A program made the translations under genes and the position numbers. From Epiperipatus broadwayi (Eukaryota; Onychophora; Udeonychophora; Euonychophora; Peripatidae): DNA of 64,000 nucleotides. The notes below the pieces were generated by a model. That model did not search any database. It was not told the origin of the DNA and was given only the letters and a program-made list of their open reading frames with translations. Below, piece by piece: positions 10,632 to 22,912 of the stretch (positions are counted from its first letter, which is position 1; every line of letters begins with the position of its first letter). The stretch spans positions 64,001-128,000 of the forward strand of contig JAQFVV010012447.1 in assembly GCA_028023455.1 (NCBI GenBank), in the 5' to 3' direction.

Positions 10632-13381
10632 TGTAACGGTCAGAATCGTCTACCTCGCTAACACACTGCATAATTCAAACCCCAGACCCGAAACTGAACA
10701 TTCTAGGAGGGGTTGCCTTCTAGATATACTAAGTTCGAATCTAAAGTCCAAATTTCACAGCGCCACCTACGTGATAACGCATCTGATGCTACACTAGCAT
10801 AACCTTTTACCGGTGCCTGGTGGTCAGGGAGAAACAAAAGACTCTATACTAAGATAAGTTTGGGTGGCTAATTAACGTCTATGGATTTACAAAAGAAATG
10901 CAGAAAATATATATATCTAGACCGAGACAGTGATAGGAATCAAATAAAATAAGAGATAAAATTTAGTTTTAAATAATTGCACACAATTTATTTATATCAA
11001 TATATAGATCAAACGCCACTGTCTGCTTATATGAGACAGGGACGCGTATTAAGTAATTGTTGGCATTTATATTTCAGTAATGACAAAAGGGTTTTAAAAC
11101 AGAGTGATATATTCTATTCCTCGGGCTAATAGCATTACGATAATGTGCTTGACGAGATAGGAATATGTGCGAGGTGCTTTGAGTAAATAGACAAGTTTAA
11201 GAAAAATATTTGAAATGAAATGTTCTAAAATATTTATTGATTTCGAGAATAGTAACGGACTAAAGCTTACTAAGCAAACGTGGGAATGTGATCAAAGCAT
11301 TTATTTGAGAATAATAATAGATTTGTATTGGGAGGTCAGTATTGCTGACAGTGAATTTATAAAGTTGGAGGGTGTGACTCGTTTAAGTCACGGATGCTTT
11401 GTAAAATAAATATAAAATGAAACAATATTGAAAATCCGGAATAATTACGGAGGGCATCTCGCCGCTAACCCGTAGGAAAGTATTTTGACGAAACAGCCGA
11501 AACTTAGCGACTGTGTGACGATTGCGTTTAATTCCCAGGGGTGTCATTTGTGAACACCCTCTGCCTGGAAACTTGCAATGAGCGAAAGAACGGACTTTGC
11601 CGTGTAAAGAATCCTTGGAAAATAAAAACAAAGCGGTCTCAACAACCAATTCATGTACCAGCAATACGAGACTAGTGTATATAAAAACATACTAAATGGG
11701 TTTTACTTGTATTAAGAGAAATGCCCAATCAACTTCCCTGAAATTCATTTAAAAGGGTCCGCACATTCTCGACATCAATGATGAACTTTATAATTAAAAT
11801 AGAACACGGTAATTAAAATAAGAAAATGCATGCTTGCGGGTTTGAAAAGTAAGTATAGATTTATATACGCAATCATGCATTTGGGGACACATTTAATCAT
11901 TGACTTCGCACATACTCTTATATTAGATTAAAATCAATAACATGTAGATTTTAAACTATGTGATTATGTTACATTAAAGAAAAGAATCGCCCTCGAACGA
12001 GTGATTTGCAAGACAATAAAATTGGAAAATTATAAATTTAAAATATGCCTTAATAGCGGCGTCTTATTTTCAATAGAGGGAATAGTTCACTCGGTCAAAG
12101 ACGATTCTGACACATTATCATAATAAAATAAAAGAAAGCTTTATAAATAGAAAATATTAACCCAAGGATAGAGAGCAAAATGTTGAGCATATTTAAACAC
12201 ACAAAATAAATACACAATGAAGTTGTGAAATATAAGAAAACAATGTTAAATAGCTATAGCATGTTAGTTAGTGATCACAAGAGCTCTTGGGTTAATTTAG
12301 GTTACCTCTGGAGAAGCATTTGCAGGTAGATGTTCGGCAGGTTTTATAATTCAGCAGCAAAATCTGGAATGTTCATATTTTGGCAGCGGCAGCAGCAGTT
12401 CCGGGATCCGTGTGATAAATTTTTGATGGTATGGAGCAGCGGCTGGCTATTCCGAGGGGACATAGCCATCTTAAACGCCTCTACTCGGACATGTCAAGGT
12501 TAGCAAATTATTAGAATTTTAGAACAACTCAGAAACTTTTAGACAACTCAGAATTCTTTTAAAAGCCTAGAAACCTTTAAGAGCTTAGAAAGCTTAGAAT
12601 AGCTTAGAATAGCTTAGAATGGAGAACAAAAGAAAAACATCCTTTTTATAGTAAAATTTAACAATAGATTTGTCCTGGGGCGTACAAAATTATTGGACTT
12701 ATCTGCTGTAATTAAATCTATCCGAATGTCTAAAGGAATTCAACATTAATTAATTTCTTTTGTTAACTTCCCCGTCGACATTCGAATTACAAACTAGATT
12801 TAATTAAAATTGCTGCTACTAATTAAAGAAAACTTAAGTGGACAGCTGCTGTTTTTAGATAAACTTATATAATTAAACTATTGTCCCTCATTTATTTTAA
12901 CAGAAATATTTGGGATGATTTTTATTAAATAAAACGAAAATTATTTTATTTTAAATTGTAATATTTGAATCTATCTACTAAACGAATATTTACTAAAGGA
13001 ATTTTATTTTAAATCAAAATATATTACGACGGTAATATATTTGTAAATAGATCCAAACAAAATAACTAACAATTTATAATTTTGATATGTTTTAAAATGG
13101 ATATCATAGTGTGTGCGCAATTACGACTTATATAACTTACTTTTTAATAAATGTAAATTATGTGAACAAATACATAATTCATAATATTTTATTTTATTTG
13201 GGAATAAGTTATATATATAATACGAGCATTGTGCTCGTGGTTTAAAATTAGGTGGGATTTTCGGTATATAAGTGTATTACAGACACACTACGATAGATTG
13301 GGGTTCAAACTAAGGTATGAGGGTAGGAAGTAGGTGAGAAAAGGTGAAACGAAGATCTGCAAAGCAGACCTTACTGTTTCA
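10632..13381 (-). repeat. 5' LTR (2750 bp) of the gag-only retrotransposon
   Basis: Partner of 5118-7867. In element orientation it starts at 13381 and ends at 10632. It carries the TATA box at 12641-12650, the decamer run at about 12584-12620, and the terminal hairpin at 13345-13381. Identical 64-aa and 93-aa frames occur at 11215-11409 and 11383-11664; their conservation carries no weight because the LTRs are nearly identical throughout. Confidence 0.9.
12641..12650 (-). promoter_or_regulatory. Probable promoter TATA box, 5' LTR
   Basis: TATAAAAAGG on the minus strand, about 0.73 kb inside the 5' LTR. In the 5' LTR this copy would drive the genomic transcript, with a leader of about 2 kb of R-U5 plus 1.3 kb before gag. 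Confidence 0.6.
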
Positions 13382-13428
13382 ATAAAAAGGACTCTAGTAC
13401 CTCTCTTGTTAAAAAATGGCATTTGTAG
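13382..13428 (+). pseudogene. C-terminal end of the interrupted Penelope-like ORF
   Basis: If the LTR element and one target-site copy are set aside, the reading frame open at 5101-5117 continues here in frame. It runs through lysine- and serine-rich codons to a TAG at 13426-13428. This matches the position of the C-terminal tail after the GIY-YIG domain in Penelope-like elements, and confirms both the insertion and its target-site duplication. Confidence 0.6.
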
Positions 13429-16400
13429 CAACCACTTTTGTTATTAGTATGTAAATTTGACTCCTAAAACTTCAATGTTATGATAATCTATTATTTAATA
13501 TTCAAAAGTAACTTTAAATATACATCTCAATTTCCTTTAGTCACATGATGCTATGTTTATGATACTACTAAGTATTGAAAACACTCAGCTTTAAATAAAT
13601 TTTCTTTATTACAAATTCAAACTTGTTCTATTGTTAAAAATGTTTAACATTTTTTGAACCATTAAAATACTTAATAATATGATCAGATGCATAAACTAAT
13701 TTTTCTTTTAATTTTTTAAACCAAACAATTTTTTTTTTTCAAGCTGCAATCAGATCTGTTTTAGTTGTCATATATACTAATAATATAACAAACAATGGAT
13801 GAAAAAGAAAAAAAGTATAACATGATTGTGGAATGATATTTATACAAAATCTGCACTGTTTATGCACTTTATTAATACAGAACATAAAATAAACTATGAG
13901 AATGATGTAAAACTAATAGTATATGAAATAATAACATAGTAACAAAATATTTTGAATAAATATATTTAAACCCAAATACAAAAACAGAAGGATTTTATAA
14001 AGAAGGGTTCCCCTCTTTTCTTTCAAAACATAAGCTTGTGGTTAAGATCTGTAGAGGTCACTACTATCGCATTTTTATGCACGCATTCTTGAGATTACAG
14101 CCTTAGTAATATTAATCATAGTCATTGTAAATTAGGTGCATACTTTATTGCAATTGGCTATTATCAAAAACTAATTATATATTGTATTTAAAATTGTCTT
14201 TTATATATTAAAGATATCTATTTATTAGAGTATGTTAAAAACAAAATGAGTGGAGGATGAGTGAATATATATTATTAGTTTCTATATGCCTATTACATTT
14301 ATATCAATGATTAGTTTACATTGTAAGACTTTTTATTTTATTAATTGTTAATATTTTAATTTATGTGTTTTTACATTACTATGATAATATAAATTATATA
14401 AATGGTATATTTAGGTTTTATCAAAAGAGTACTTTAAAATGTATATAAAAAGAAAAAAAATAGTATTTCTGATAAGCATTAATAGAAAACAACAAGAAAC
14501 TATATAGCTTAAATGGTTAACAAAACTATTAAATTAGATATGTTTAAACAATTAACTTATTGTTTAATAATATTTTATTAAGGCTGTGAACCTTATTGTT
14601 TAATATAAATGTATTAATACATGTATACAATATTATTCTAAATATTGAAAAGCTAACATAAATTATGTTTTAAAAAATATTTGAATGGTATCAAGAATTT
14701 GTAAGAAGATTGACTACTAGAAGTGACATAGAGGAATCCTGCTTGTTGCACCTTACTACAATTGATGATGATCAAGTGATTTTTTTATTTCTATAATACT
14801 CCAGGGTATCAATCTGCTTTGGTTCTATAATGTATAAACATAAATTATGCAAATATGAAAATGGATTTCTGAGTCTAGTGGTTAACACATTCAACCATCA
14901 CACCCCATAATATTGGTTTTCTCTCTCCACAAATGTGGAAAGATTTAGAAGAAACAATCTACAATGGCCTGCTTGGACTATATGACTATGTGCCATAATG
15001 ATAGCTATGAAGGAGATAAAGGCATTAGCAAATGTCTAATCTTTTAATTTTTAGTTATAAATGTAAAAACATAGAATGTTAAAATGTTATTTTATGTGCA
15101 ATCTTCAAGCAGTAATTACATATGTAGTAAGGTTTAATTATATTGTTTTAAGGAAATTCATCTCACAGAAGAAGAAAGTTTAAAAGAACAAATACATGAC
15201 CAAATGTGTTTTTCAAATGATGGTTCCTTGAATCTTTACAAGATTTAACTTAATATCTTTTCATGTTTGGCATTCCAAATATTTCAATAATAGGCTAATA
15301 ATATTTAAAAAAAACTGATCTGCACAATGGAGAGTGTGACCATTTGTGCATTGCTTTAGCCCCAATGTAGAATTCGAAAGAATAAAATGATATTTTTATT
15401 TTTGAAGGAAGATGTTACACTGCATTACTAATGAAACTTTTTTTAAAAATTTTTTAATATGTCATCATAGGAACAATAAACTATAGTTTAAAGTTACTGG
15501 TAATAATTTAAATGGTCTGTTGAAAATGTTTTTACAATTCATGGAATGACTATTATATCAATGTATTTAGAAATATATCACTGTAAAAAAGTTGAATGTG
15601 GCCATATTTATATTAAGATGTATTATGGGTTGTTTTAAAAACAAAATATAAAGAAGTCAATATTAAATTCAGCATATGTAGGTTTTAAATGTTGGACAGA
15701 GTAGGTACATATTAGTACATTTTAATTATAATAGCAATGAAAATAGGTCCTGAATAAGAAATTTGATTTTTATTTTCTGCAGCAACTATGACTGATGCTA
15801 ACATTTCAATAATTGTTAATTATTACAATTATCAATTTGGATTTTCCAAGTTATTCATGTTAGCAGAACATGAAATTATCTTAAAAAGTATTGAGCATAG
15901 AAGTAGGACAAATCTTGCATTTACTAAAAAATACTGACTAGTTTTTTTTGATAATTCTATTATTATGAACTTGATTAAAAGGCAACATATGGCTTTCTCT
16001 TCTTGGCTATATAATAAAATAAATGAAAAAAAAACATTTATGATAAAACTACTTCTAAAAGCAAATTTCTTTATCCTCATCTAGAGCCATAGGATGTATG
16101 GCTGAGTAATATCACCAAATAAGTTTTAGTTTTTACCTCAATGGAAATAGTGATTCATATTGTAGCCATGTTATCTTTTTACTCTTTTATATTACACAAG
16201 CTGATAGCCTAAAATTTAATAGAACCTAACAATTTTCACCCTAACCAGTTCACATTCATTGTTACATAAAAAGAAGTCAATTTCTATATATTTTAGATAC
16301 CTCAGATTTATGACAATTTCAATCCACTTCTACTTTTTGGTTAGAAAGATTAATACCAACAACAATATCATATTATTTTCTTATTTTACTGATATGCTTC

Positions 16401-17022
16401 TAAAAGCACTTCTCTTCATTCTCTTATAGAACAGTTTACTTTAAGTCTGAATAGTCAATAGCCTTTAGATGGTGCAATGCTATAATATTCAAATTCCCAA
16501 ATCAGTTTCTGATTTTATTTTTATCAATGAGGAGTTAGGATTCAATGTTGGAATTAATGCATTTATACATCTACCAGCCATTTATATTTTTTATAATATT
16601 CATAAAGCTATCAACCATCTAGTATTTATTAATTATTAAAGTTTACACTGAATAGCATGAAAGTAGGGATAATGGAAGAATTTGCTAGTAAAGTAGCAAG
16701 GTGTAAGCTATTAGTCATGTGATATATTGTTTGTTTTTTTAAAAAAAAAACAATATATAAGCAACAAATTTTTTTAAATTTAAGAAACTACTGATGATTT
16801 TTATATCCTAAAAATTTATAAATTATAATTAAACAAGAAATTCCTTCAAATTTAAGAAATTACTGATGATTTTTCCAATGTAATAATTACAGAACATGAT
16901 TATGTGGCCGCAAAATTTTACTCTTGTTTAAACTTGGTTGTGCTTTAAAAACATTCAATTGACTAATAAAATCAAACAACTTTTTAAAGCAACATATGAA
17001 TGACATTATTTCAACTTTTCAG
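13429..17022. other. AT-rich non-coding DNA
   Basis: No supported gene. Contains one half-copy of the palindromic repeat P2 (14010-14114), a weak tRNA-like stretch near 14870-14930, and two direct copies of a motif around 'actgatgattttt' (about 16785 and 16855). The 82-codon minus-strand frame near 15832-16080 has low-complexity composition. Confidence 0.5.
14010..14114 (+). repeat. Half-copy of palindromic repeat P2
   Basis: Shares 'ataagcttgtggttaaga', 'ctgtagaggtc' and 'ccttagtaatatta' with one arm of the palindrome at 20836-21004, and with 63630-63805. Only one arm is present. Confidence 0.65.
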
Positions 17023-17155
17023 GATATTTCACAATTGAATGACACAAGATATCTTATCCTTAAATCACAAAATGAAATAAATCAGCAAGTCTCATTTTAC
17101 AATCAAAATGTTACAGCACTTAGACTGAAGAAAAATCCCAATTCTAGTGAAGTTG
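17023..17155 (+). CDS. Candidate internal exon, product unknown
   Basis: An open 133-bp segment lies between a good acceptor ('caacttttcag' ending 17022) and a good donor (GTTG followed by gtgaga at 17156). It encodes about 44 polar residues starting 'DISQLNDTRYLILKSQNE'. 'TRYLILKS' faintly resembles the start of the modules in the exons at 20124 ('VEYVLLAN') and 63007 ('VSYYVLSN'), hinting at the same gene. It starts in phase 0 and ends in phase 1, so it cannot splice directly to the exon at 20124, which needs two preceding codon bases. It could be a chance frame in AT-rich DNA. Confidence 0.3.
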
Positions 17156-19709
17156 GTGAGAATTGCCATGAATTATACAAATTTTTCTCTATTTTATGTT
17201 TTAGGCATCTCCATTTCATGAAAGAATGACATTCTTTTTTCAGGCACAAGAATGGACATGAGACTCTTTAAGCAAGTAAAATTTAATTGAAAAAGAAGTA
17301 ATTCATTTGGACCCACAATTTAACATAGTACCCATGATACTTAAGAAAAATATAATACAAATCATCCAGATATTTAAAAAAATCATGTGCATCGAAATAT
17401 ATTTTTCCATAGCAGTGTATTTTATTCAACTTAAACCACAATGGCTAAAATCTTTCAAATGCCTTAATTTCATATAATTTTTTAAGTTTAACATATGTCC
17501 ATCTCCATATTTTTCTAAGTGTGTCTCTATTTTGTAAAAATCAATTTAGTTTGAGTTTAAGTCTAAATTTTATGTCACTCTCCTCTCCTATTTGAATTTA
17601 GTAGTATTGCATACCATTTGCAGTCTAAACAAAAGTAACTTTTTTTGTATTTTGCAAATTATTACTTTTTTCTACTTTTTATGATAAATATTATAATACT
17701 TAATGTAATTAATGCTTACAATAATAAAAAAAAATATTTATTCCATTATAATAACTGACTTTAAGAAAAAACTCAAGTGATTTCAATTAGAAGCTATTCT
17801 AAACAAAAGTAATTTTATTTCTCCATTTTTGTGATTTTTATGCTGTATTTTTAAAATTTTTTTATACAAATGTATTTATAATAAAACAAAATTTGGAACA
17901 ATAATTATATAAAATAAATACTTTTTATATGAATGGTATGAGGTACTGCATGTAGCATTTATGTTACAAAACTGCATTGTAGTTATTGCAGATTAAAATC
18001 TATAAACACCTTTACTATACTACACTACAGTATTATTTCCATTGCTTTAATAATTTTTGCTTTAGTAAATTTGATTCCATCAATTTCTTTGTCAACATAA
18101 TATTTTATCTTAGTAATAAATCAAATACATTAGACACCACAGCAAATGATTTGTGACTTATCACTGGGCATTGATCAAATTTTATTTTGCAAAAATCAAC
18201 CTAAGAAAACTTAATAAGCTTATTTTCCCCAAACTTTCTACATTATATTAAGCAATAAAAGTTTATTGCATATCTCAGATTATTTTTAGTGCAAGAACTG
18301 ATGTTTTCAAAGGCTGATGAATATGCAAATTGTAACATATAAAATTGCTTTTAAAGCTGCCTTTTGTCTAATAAGTTGGAAACATTCGTTTATCCCAATA
18401 CATCAACTTTTACCAAAACATTGGTATTTTGTAATTATTATTCAGAAATATTTCATTAAAAAATCATACTAAAGAATTACATTTATCTATCCATAGCCTT
18501 CAAATCCAATCAGTTTACTGCACAAGATTCATCAATTGTATCTTGCTGCTAATATACTAATTAAATAAAACAACAAGCACAGAATGTTTTTCTGTACCTT
18601 GGAACAACCATCTAAATTATATTCTTTGTTGATAGTGTTCTCATGGTCATATGTATTGCATATGCTAAACTACTTTTAACCAATAATAGGTTCATTCATA
18701 TAGCAATTGCTCACAGGCTACAAATTATTCTTATTCTTTATAGGAAACATTTCATTCTTTTAATGCATATCAATCAATCTATCTAAAATACTAAGTCATT
18801 ATTTGAATAAAGATATAGTAATCAAATTTATTGCAAAAACATTTTTTACTCAAAATCATTCTGCTTTAGTATGCAAGTTCATATAATTAATCTATATTTG
18901 GTGGATTACTGTCACAACACAGTCCATAGATACAACTTTTTAATCCTACTAAGCTCATATTTATAATCACAACATATATCTAGGATTCATCCTCACATCT
19001 TTTATCAATCATACAAGCTTACTTTATCATCTGCAGAGGAGGCCTCAAATAGGTATGTTTTAATATTGCAATATTAAATAATAGTCTTCGATGTCATACT
19101 ATATTCTATGTCATTGTATGTTTCTACACCCCTATTTGCATCTCATTTAGTGGTTTTAAAAAGATAACCTATTCTTTTAGATATCTATAACAATCCTGCC
19201 TACTGCTAATTCCAAAATCTATGCATTTTTCAGTCATAGTTAAAATTCATTTTCAATCTATTATATAGAACCATTATCAACAAAGAATGTCCTCATAAAC
19301 TGGTTCATGCTCAGTATTGAATGCATATACCTCATGTAATAGATATCCAAAAGAAATTCCACATATTTCAAACACTTTTTGAATCTCTAAGACCTTTTGT
19401 GTTCCACAAATGCATAATCAGACTTATGTAACTATTTTAAAAATGTAAAATACTTTTCTGTTTATAATGCATCTTTAGTTATTCATACACTCAGAATGAT
19501 GGGGCTTGCATGCTGTTCCATTATATTTCATGATAAAAAATATATAATACTAAAAAAAAAAAAACAGTGAAGAATGGGTTAACATATACATTTATTCCTT
19601 AAATTTTTTACTGAGGAATATCATGATTGAATTTTAATAGTTTACAATTTAAAAACAAAATAAATACAAAATTTAATTCTATAATTAATGTTAATATGCT
19701 TCCTATGGA
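17156..19709. other. AT-rich non-coding DNA
   Basis: No open frame of note on either strand, no recognised repeat. Probably intron of the gene with the exon at 20124, or intergenic DNA upstream of it. Confidence 0.5.
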
Positions 19710-19899
19710 AAAATTAAACTTTATTTCACAATTTAACTAATAACTCGCAGTGTAGTGCTTTTGACTTGGGAAGTCATAATCAGAGAGCTCATACTTATTG
19801 ACTAAACTGCTGTTATGAGGAGAAAACATGACATTAACATTTAATGATTAGCACTGCTCAACACGTTATTAGTTAAATTGTGAAGTAAAGTTTAATTTT
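19710..19899. repeat. MITE-like inverted repeat upstream of the exon at 20124
   Basis: The left arm 'aattaaactttatttcacaa' plus 'tttaactaataac' is matched inversely by 'gttattagttaaattgtga' plus 'agtaaagtttaatt' on the right. The arms are about 33 bp with one or two mismatches, and about 120 bp of unrelated interior separates them. No ORF. No clear target-site duplication was seen. Confidence 0.7.
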
Positions 19900-20123
19900 A
19901 TCGTAAGATGAGTATTAATGTTACTTATAGAATTACGTAGCTACAGAAAAGAAGCAAAATTCAATAGAGTTACGAAATACGATATTATTATTTTATTATT
20001 ATTATTTTTTACATAAATCTGCTTTCAGATTTTTAATTGACTGATAGTAATTTAAATTGCTTTTATGTATATACTATAAATTTTTATAATTATGATTTTT
20101 TTTATCCAATTTATTTCTTAAAG

Positions 20124-20380
20124 TCTTGAATTTGGAAATGTTGAATACGTGTTGCTTGCAAATGGCTCTATCGTTCCTGAGAATGAAGATGGAGGAATTC
20201 TTTTATCTGTTCTTGATGAAGTATTATTAAATTATGAACAACCTATTACATCTTATAAAGGATCTGGATCCAAATCTGTAGAAAAAACAATGATAGTTAA
20301 TTTAAGAGGAATTATCACCAAAAAAGATAAAATACGTTTGATCAGAGCTTTGACAAAAGCATGGAGAAATCACTGGCCAG
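20124..20380 (+). CDS. Internal exon A of an unrecognised host gene
   Basis: A 257-bp exon lies between an acceptor (ag at 20122-20123, after a T-rich tract) and a strong donor (CCAG followed by gtaaat at 20381). An in-frame stop just upstream shows the frame does not extend leftward. It begins with the last base of a codon and ends with the first base of one. The ~85 encoded residues start 'LEFGNVEYVLLANGSIVPE', contain a Leu-rich helix-like stretch ('LLSVLDEVLL'), and end 'KIRLIRALTKAWRNHWPG'. The end matches the exon at 63007-63254 ('ALNRAWKETLTG'), so the protein carries repeated modules. Codon use and residue balance look genuinely coding. I do not recognise the family. Confidence 0.7.
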
Positions 20381-20835
20381 GTAAATAACTATTTAATTTA
20401 AAATTAAATAATATAATTACTGCAACAATAATAATTTAGTTTAATTTATTAAATAAGTAATCTTGTGATGAAATATCATGGATAAAACTTTTAAAAAAAT
20501 TGTGTATTGATTAAAGAAATTTTCAGTAACTATTAAAATAATTAATTATATGAAATAAAGGAAAATAGAACAATTAAGATTAAAAATAAAAATAGCAGCA
20601 ATAATAACAAAACAAATTATTGCATTTTGATTTGTATATCAAACGTTTTTCACTCCCAACTTTGACACCAATAACTTCGGGTACATATATTACTAATTAT
20701 TACTAATCATTTATTAAACTAGAGATTATTCCTAACCCAGATATAAACCTTAAACCTCAGTTATAGATTAATTTATCTGAAGTGATTGTTGCCAAAGTTG
20801 TGAGCTCAGAAAGTTTAACATTTGTAAATCAAAAT
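20381..20835. other. Intron sequence after exon A
   Basis: AT-rich, no ORF or repeat recognised. It follows the donor of exon A. Confidence 0.5.
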
Positions 20836-21004
20836 GTAATATTTACTAAGGCAATAAACCTAATGCATGTGCGGTTGAAAATGCGAAGGTAGGGACCTCT
20901 ACAGGTCTTAACCAGCGTAAGCTTGTGGTTAAGACCTGTAGAGGTCCCTACCTTCGCATTTTCAACCGCACATGCTTTAGGTTTATTGCCTTAGTAAATA
21001 TTAC
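20836..21004. repeat. Near-perfect palindrome (repeat P2)
   Basis: Two 79-bp arms (20836-20914 and 20926-21004) match inversely at 78 of 79 positions around an 11-bp centre containing 'gcgtaagcttg'. It is far less AT-rich than its surroundings. Diverged partial relatives at 14010-14114 and 63630-63805 show that it belongs to a repeat family. Such perfection implies recent insertion or arm-to-arm gene conversion. Confidence 0.9.
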
Positions 21005-21237
21005 TTACGTAATCAATGTGCGTTAAATAAATTTATAATTACAAATCAATAAACAAAAGTGATAAAGGTATATTATTTGTTAGTTGAAATGAAGATTGGT
21101 ATATTCTAAAATGAGAGTATATTGGAATAAAAATAATTTCAAGTTCAGTATTAAAAATGCCAATTGAACAAGTGAAAATTAGTCACATCTAAAACAAAAT
21201 TTAAAATAACATAGTTATATAAAGATCTATGTAATAT

Positions 21238-21565
21238 ATAGGGTATATGAGCACAGACTTTCACATGATCCACCACTCTATCTCATACCACTAATACACT
21301 TGAACACATGTATGTCGAAAAGATAAACAATCACCAATATACATATTTCATGCTAAACCAGCAATCATCAGTTAGTCCAGATTATCATCACACATATATG
21401 CAATAAGTGCTCAGACATATATTAAGATAGCCAATCTTCATACTTTAATGGGCAGGCTTCAATCCACTCCACATTCTAACATTTCAACTGTCCATCCAAT
21501 TGAAAATCTGATAATGGAATGCTCAAAGCCCATCCTGAGGCAGAGATTCTTGTCACACCCTACAT
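21238..21565 (+). repeat. F2 interspersed repeat, single-arm copy
   Basis: Contains the F2 modules 'gagcacagactttca', 'cttgaacacatgtatg', 'ataaacaatcaccaatata', 'ccagcaatcatcagtt', 'tgctcagac', 'ttaagatagccaatctt' and 'aatctgataatggaatg'. Closest to the copy at 26961-27292. No ORF or obvious tRNA head, so its type (SINE or half of a fold-back) is open. Confidence 0.7.
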
Positions 21566-21829
21566 AAAATAAACTAAAACTCTATCTGGCCTCTTATTTG
21601 CTCTAGATTGAATAAATTCATACACTTTTTTTCCTAATTAATCTGGATCTCAAAATTATTATATCAAATAAACAATCGTGCAAATGTAAATATACAATTG
21701 TTCATCAAAATGTTTTTCAGCTATTACATTTATATGAAAAATTCGAAAATTAATATTTTCAATAGAAGATTTGTCTGATATTTTAAAAAAAAATATTGGG
21801 TGAAAGTTCAAGTTGTCATAAATGTAACA

Positions 21830-22660
21830 GATCAGATTCAGAATTAATCCTGATAGCCTTTTCTCTTGTATCTTTCCTCATTCTAATTTTGCCATCTTTG
21901 ATCCAAGCTAATCGATAGCCATTTTCTTTAACAATTAGATATGTCCTTCAAAATAGTTTCCTATTTTTAGGTAATAAATCTTCATATATAAATATTCATT
22001 ACTCTTTTCTTTTCTGATGGAATATATCTTTTGTCATTTTATAAAGGAAGTTTTTAATTAAAACTGACATCTCATTTAAATCGACATATACATTTAATAC
22101 TATTTATAATAACCTCAGATTATTTCAATTTTTTAGCAATAATTTCAGTTATGCTGAATAAATTTTCACTTTCAGTATTTTATTTATTCATTTAGTGAAT
22201 GCATATTTTTATGCAACCCTAACTATTAGTAAATTATCATAAAGGATTCTGTAGAAATTCCAGACAGGAAATTGATTCACCACTAACTTTATTATGTTTT
22301 TTAGTTCTGCCACTGTAGTCATAATTTTTTCAATCATTAATTCTGTGATATATAGTTTGAGTTTGACCACATCTACACAGATCAGTTATTACTAAATTCC
22401 ATTTAAGAAAAGATGGACACAATGATCATAAGTTGTTCTGTATCTGTTAGTGGAGTCCAATTATATGTAGAAAGATCAGATGCATTTGTTTTTATTGCAT
22501 CTGGCAAAAGAAATTTGTTTGGAACTTCAAAAGAATTCCATTTGTATGCTGTAATTCTTCAATTATAGATTCTTGTTGAAACATTCCAAAAGGAAATCTT
22601 GATTTGAGAAGACTCATAGGTAGTGAAACTACATCTTGAGGTATTTGCTAGTGTAATTCA
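21830..22660 (-). pseudogene. Decayed LINE ORF2 fragments
   Basis: On the minus strand, 22340-22420 reads 'WNLVITDLCRCGQTQTIYH'. The CxCGxxQTxxH pattern matches the zinc-knuckle-like C terminus of LINE reverse transcriptases. Minus-strand text near 21840-21930 ('WIKDGKIRMRK') resembles a segment near a LINE endonuclease. Stops and frameshifts are many. The assignment rests on short motifs only. Confidence 0.35.
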
Positions 22661-22912
22661 ATTAACAGTGTTATATATATATTTTCTATGAGATAATTTC
22701 TGATAACTGATAGAGAAATATCTAAAAAAAAAACCAAGAAACTAATACAAAGAAATAATCTTGAATATGCCAGTAAAAATTCTCACAACTGCATCTTGCA
22801 GAAAAGTAAATCTTGAGCATATTTAATACCAACAATTTCAATATTATTTTTTAGCCTGTGTTGTTTTAAATCAATACTTTTATTTATTTTCATTTTCTGT
22901 GGATTGCATAGC

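Larger units (their letters stand above)
5118..13381 (-). mobile_element. Young non-autonomous LTR retrotransposon with gag-like ORF and no pol
   Basis: Two 2750-bp direct repeats (5118-7867 and 10632-13381) align at a constant offset of 5514 bp with no indels and about 8 substitutions by eye. Both begin TGTAAC and end TTTCA on the plus strand, giving TG...CA ends. The element is flanked by ATAA at 5114-5117 and 13382-13385; this can also be read as AATAA if the terminal A is shared. The 2764-bp interior holds one gag-like ORF on the minus strand and no protease, RT, RNase H or integrase. Orientation is therefore minus, with the 5' LTR at 10632-13381. The gag architecture and Lys-type primer-binding site suggest Ty3/gypsy ancestry. 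With no pol it must have moved using enzymes from another element. Near-identical LTRs mean a recent insertion. Confidence 0.9.

Noticed and set aside
14700-14800. Coding-looking plus-strand stretch near 14701-14800
   Set aside because: About 30 codons with fair composition, but no acceptor/donor pair and no similarity to the modules or to any family.
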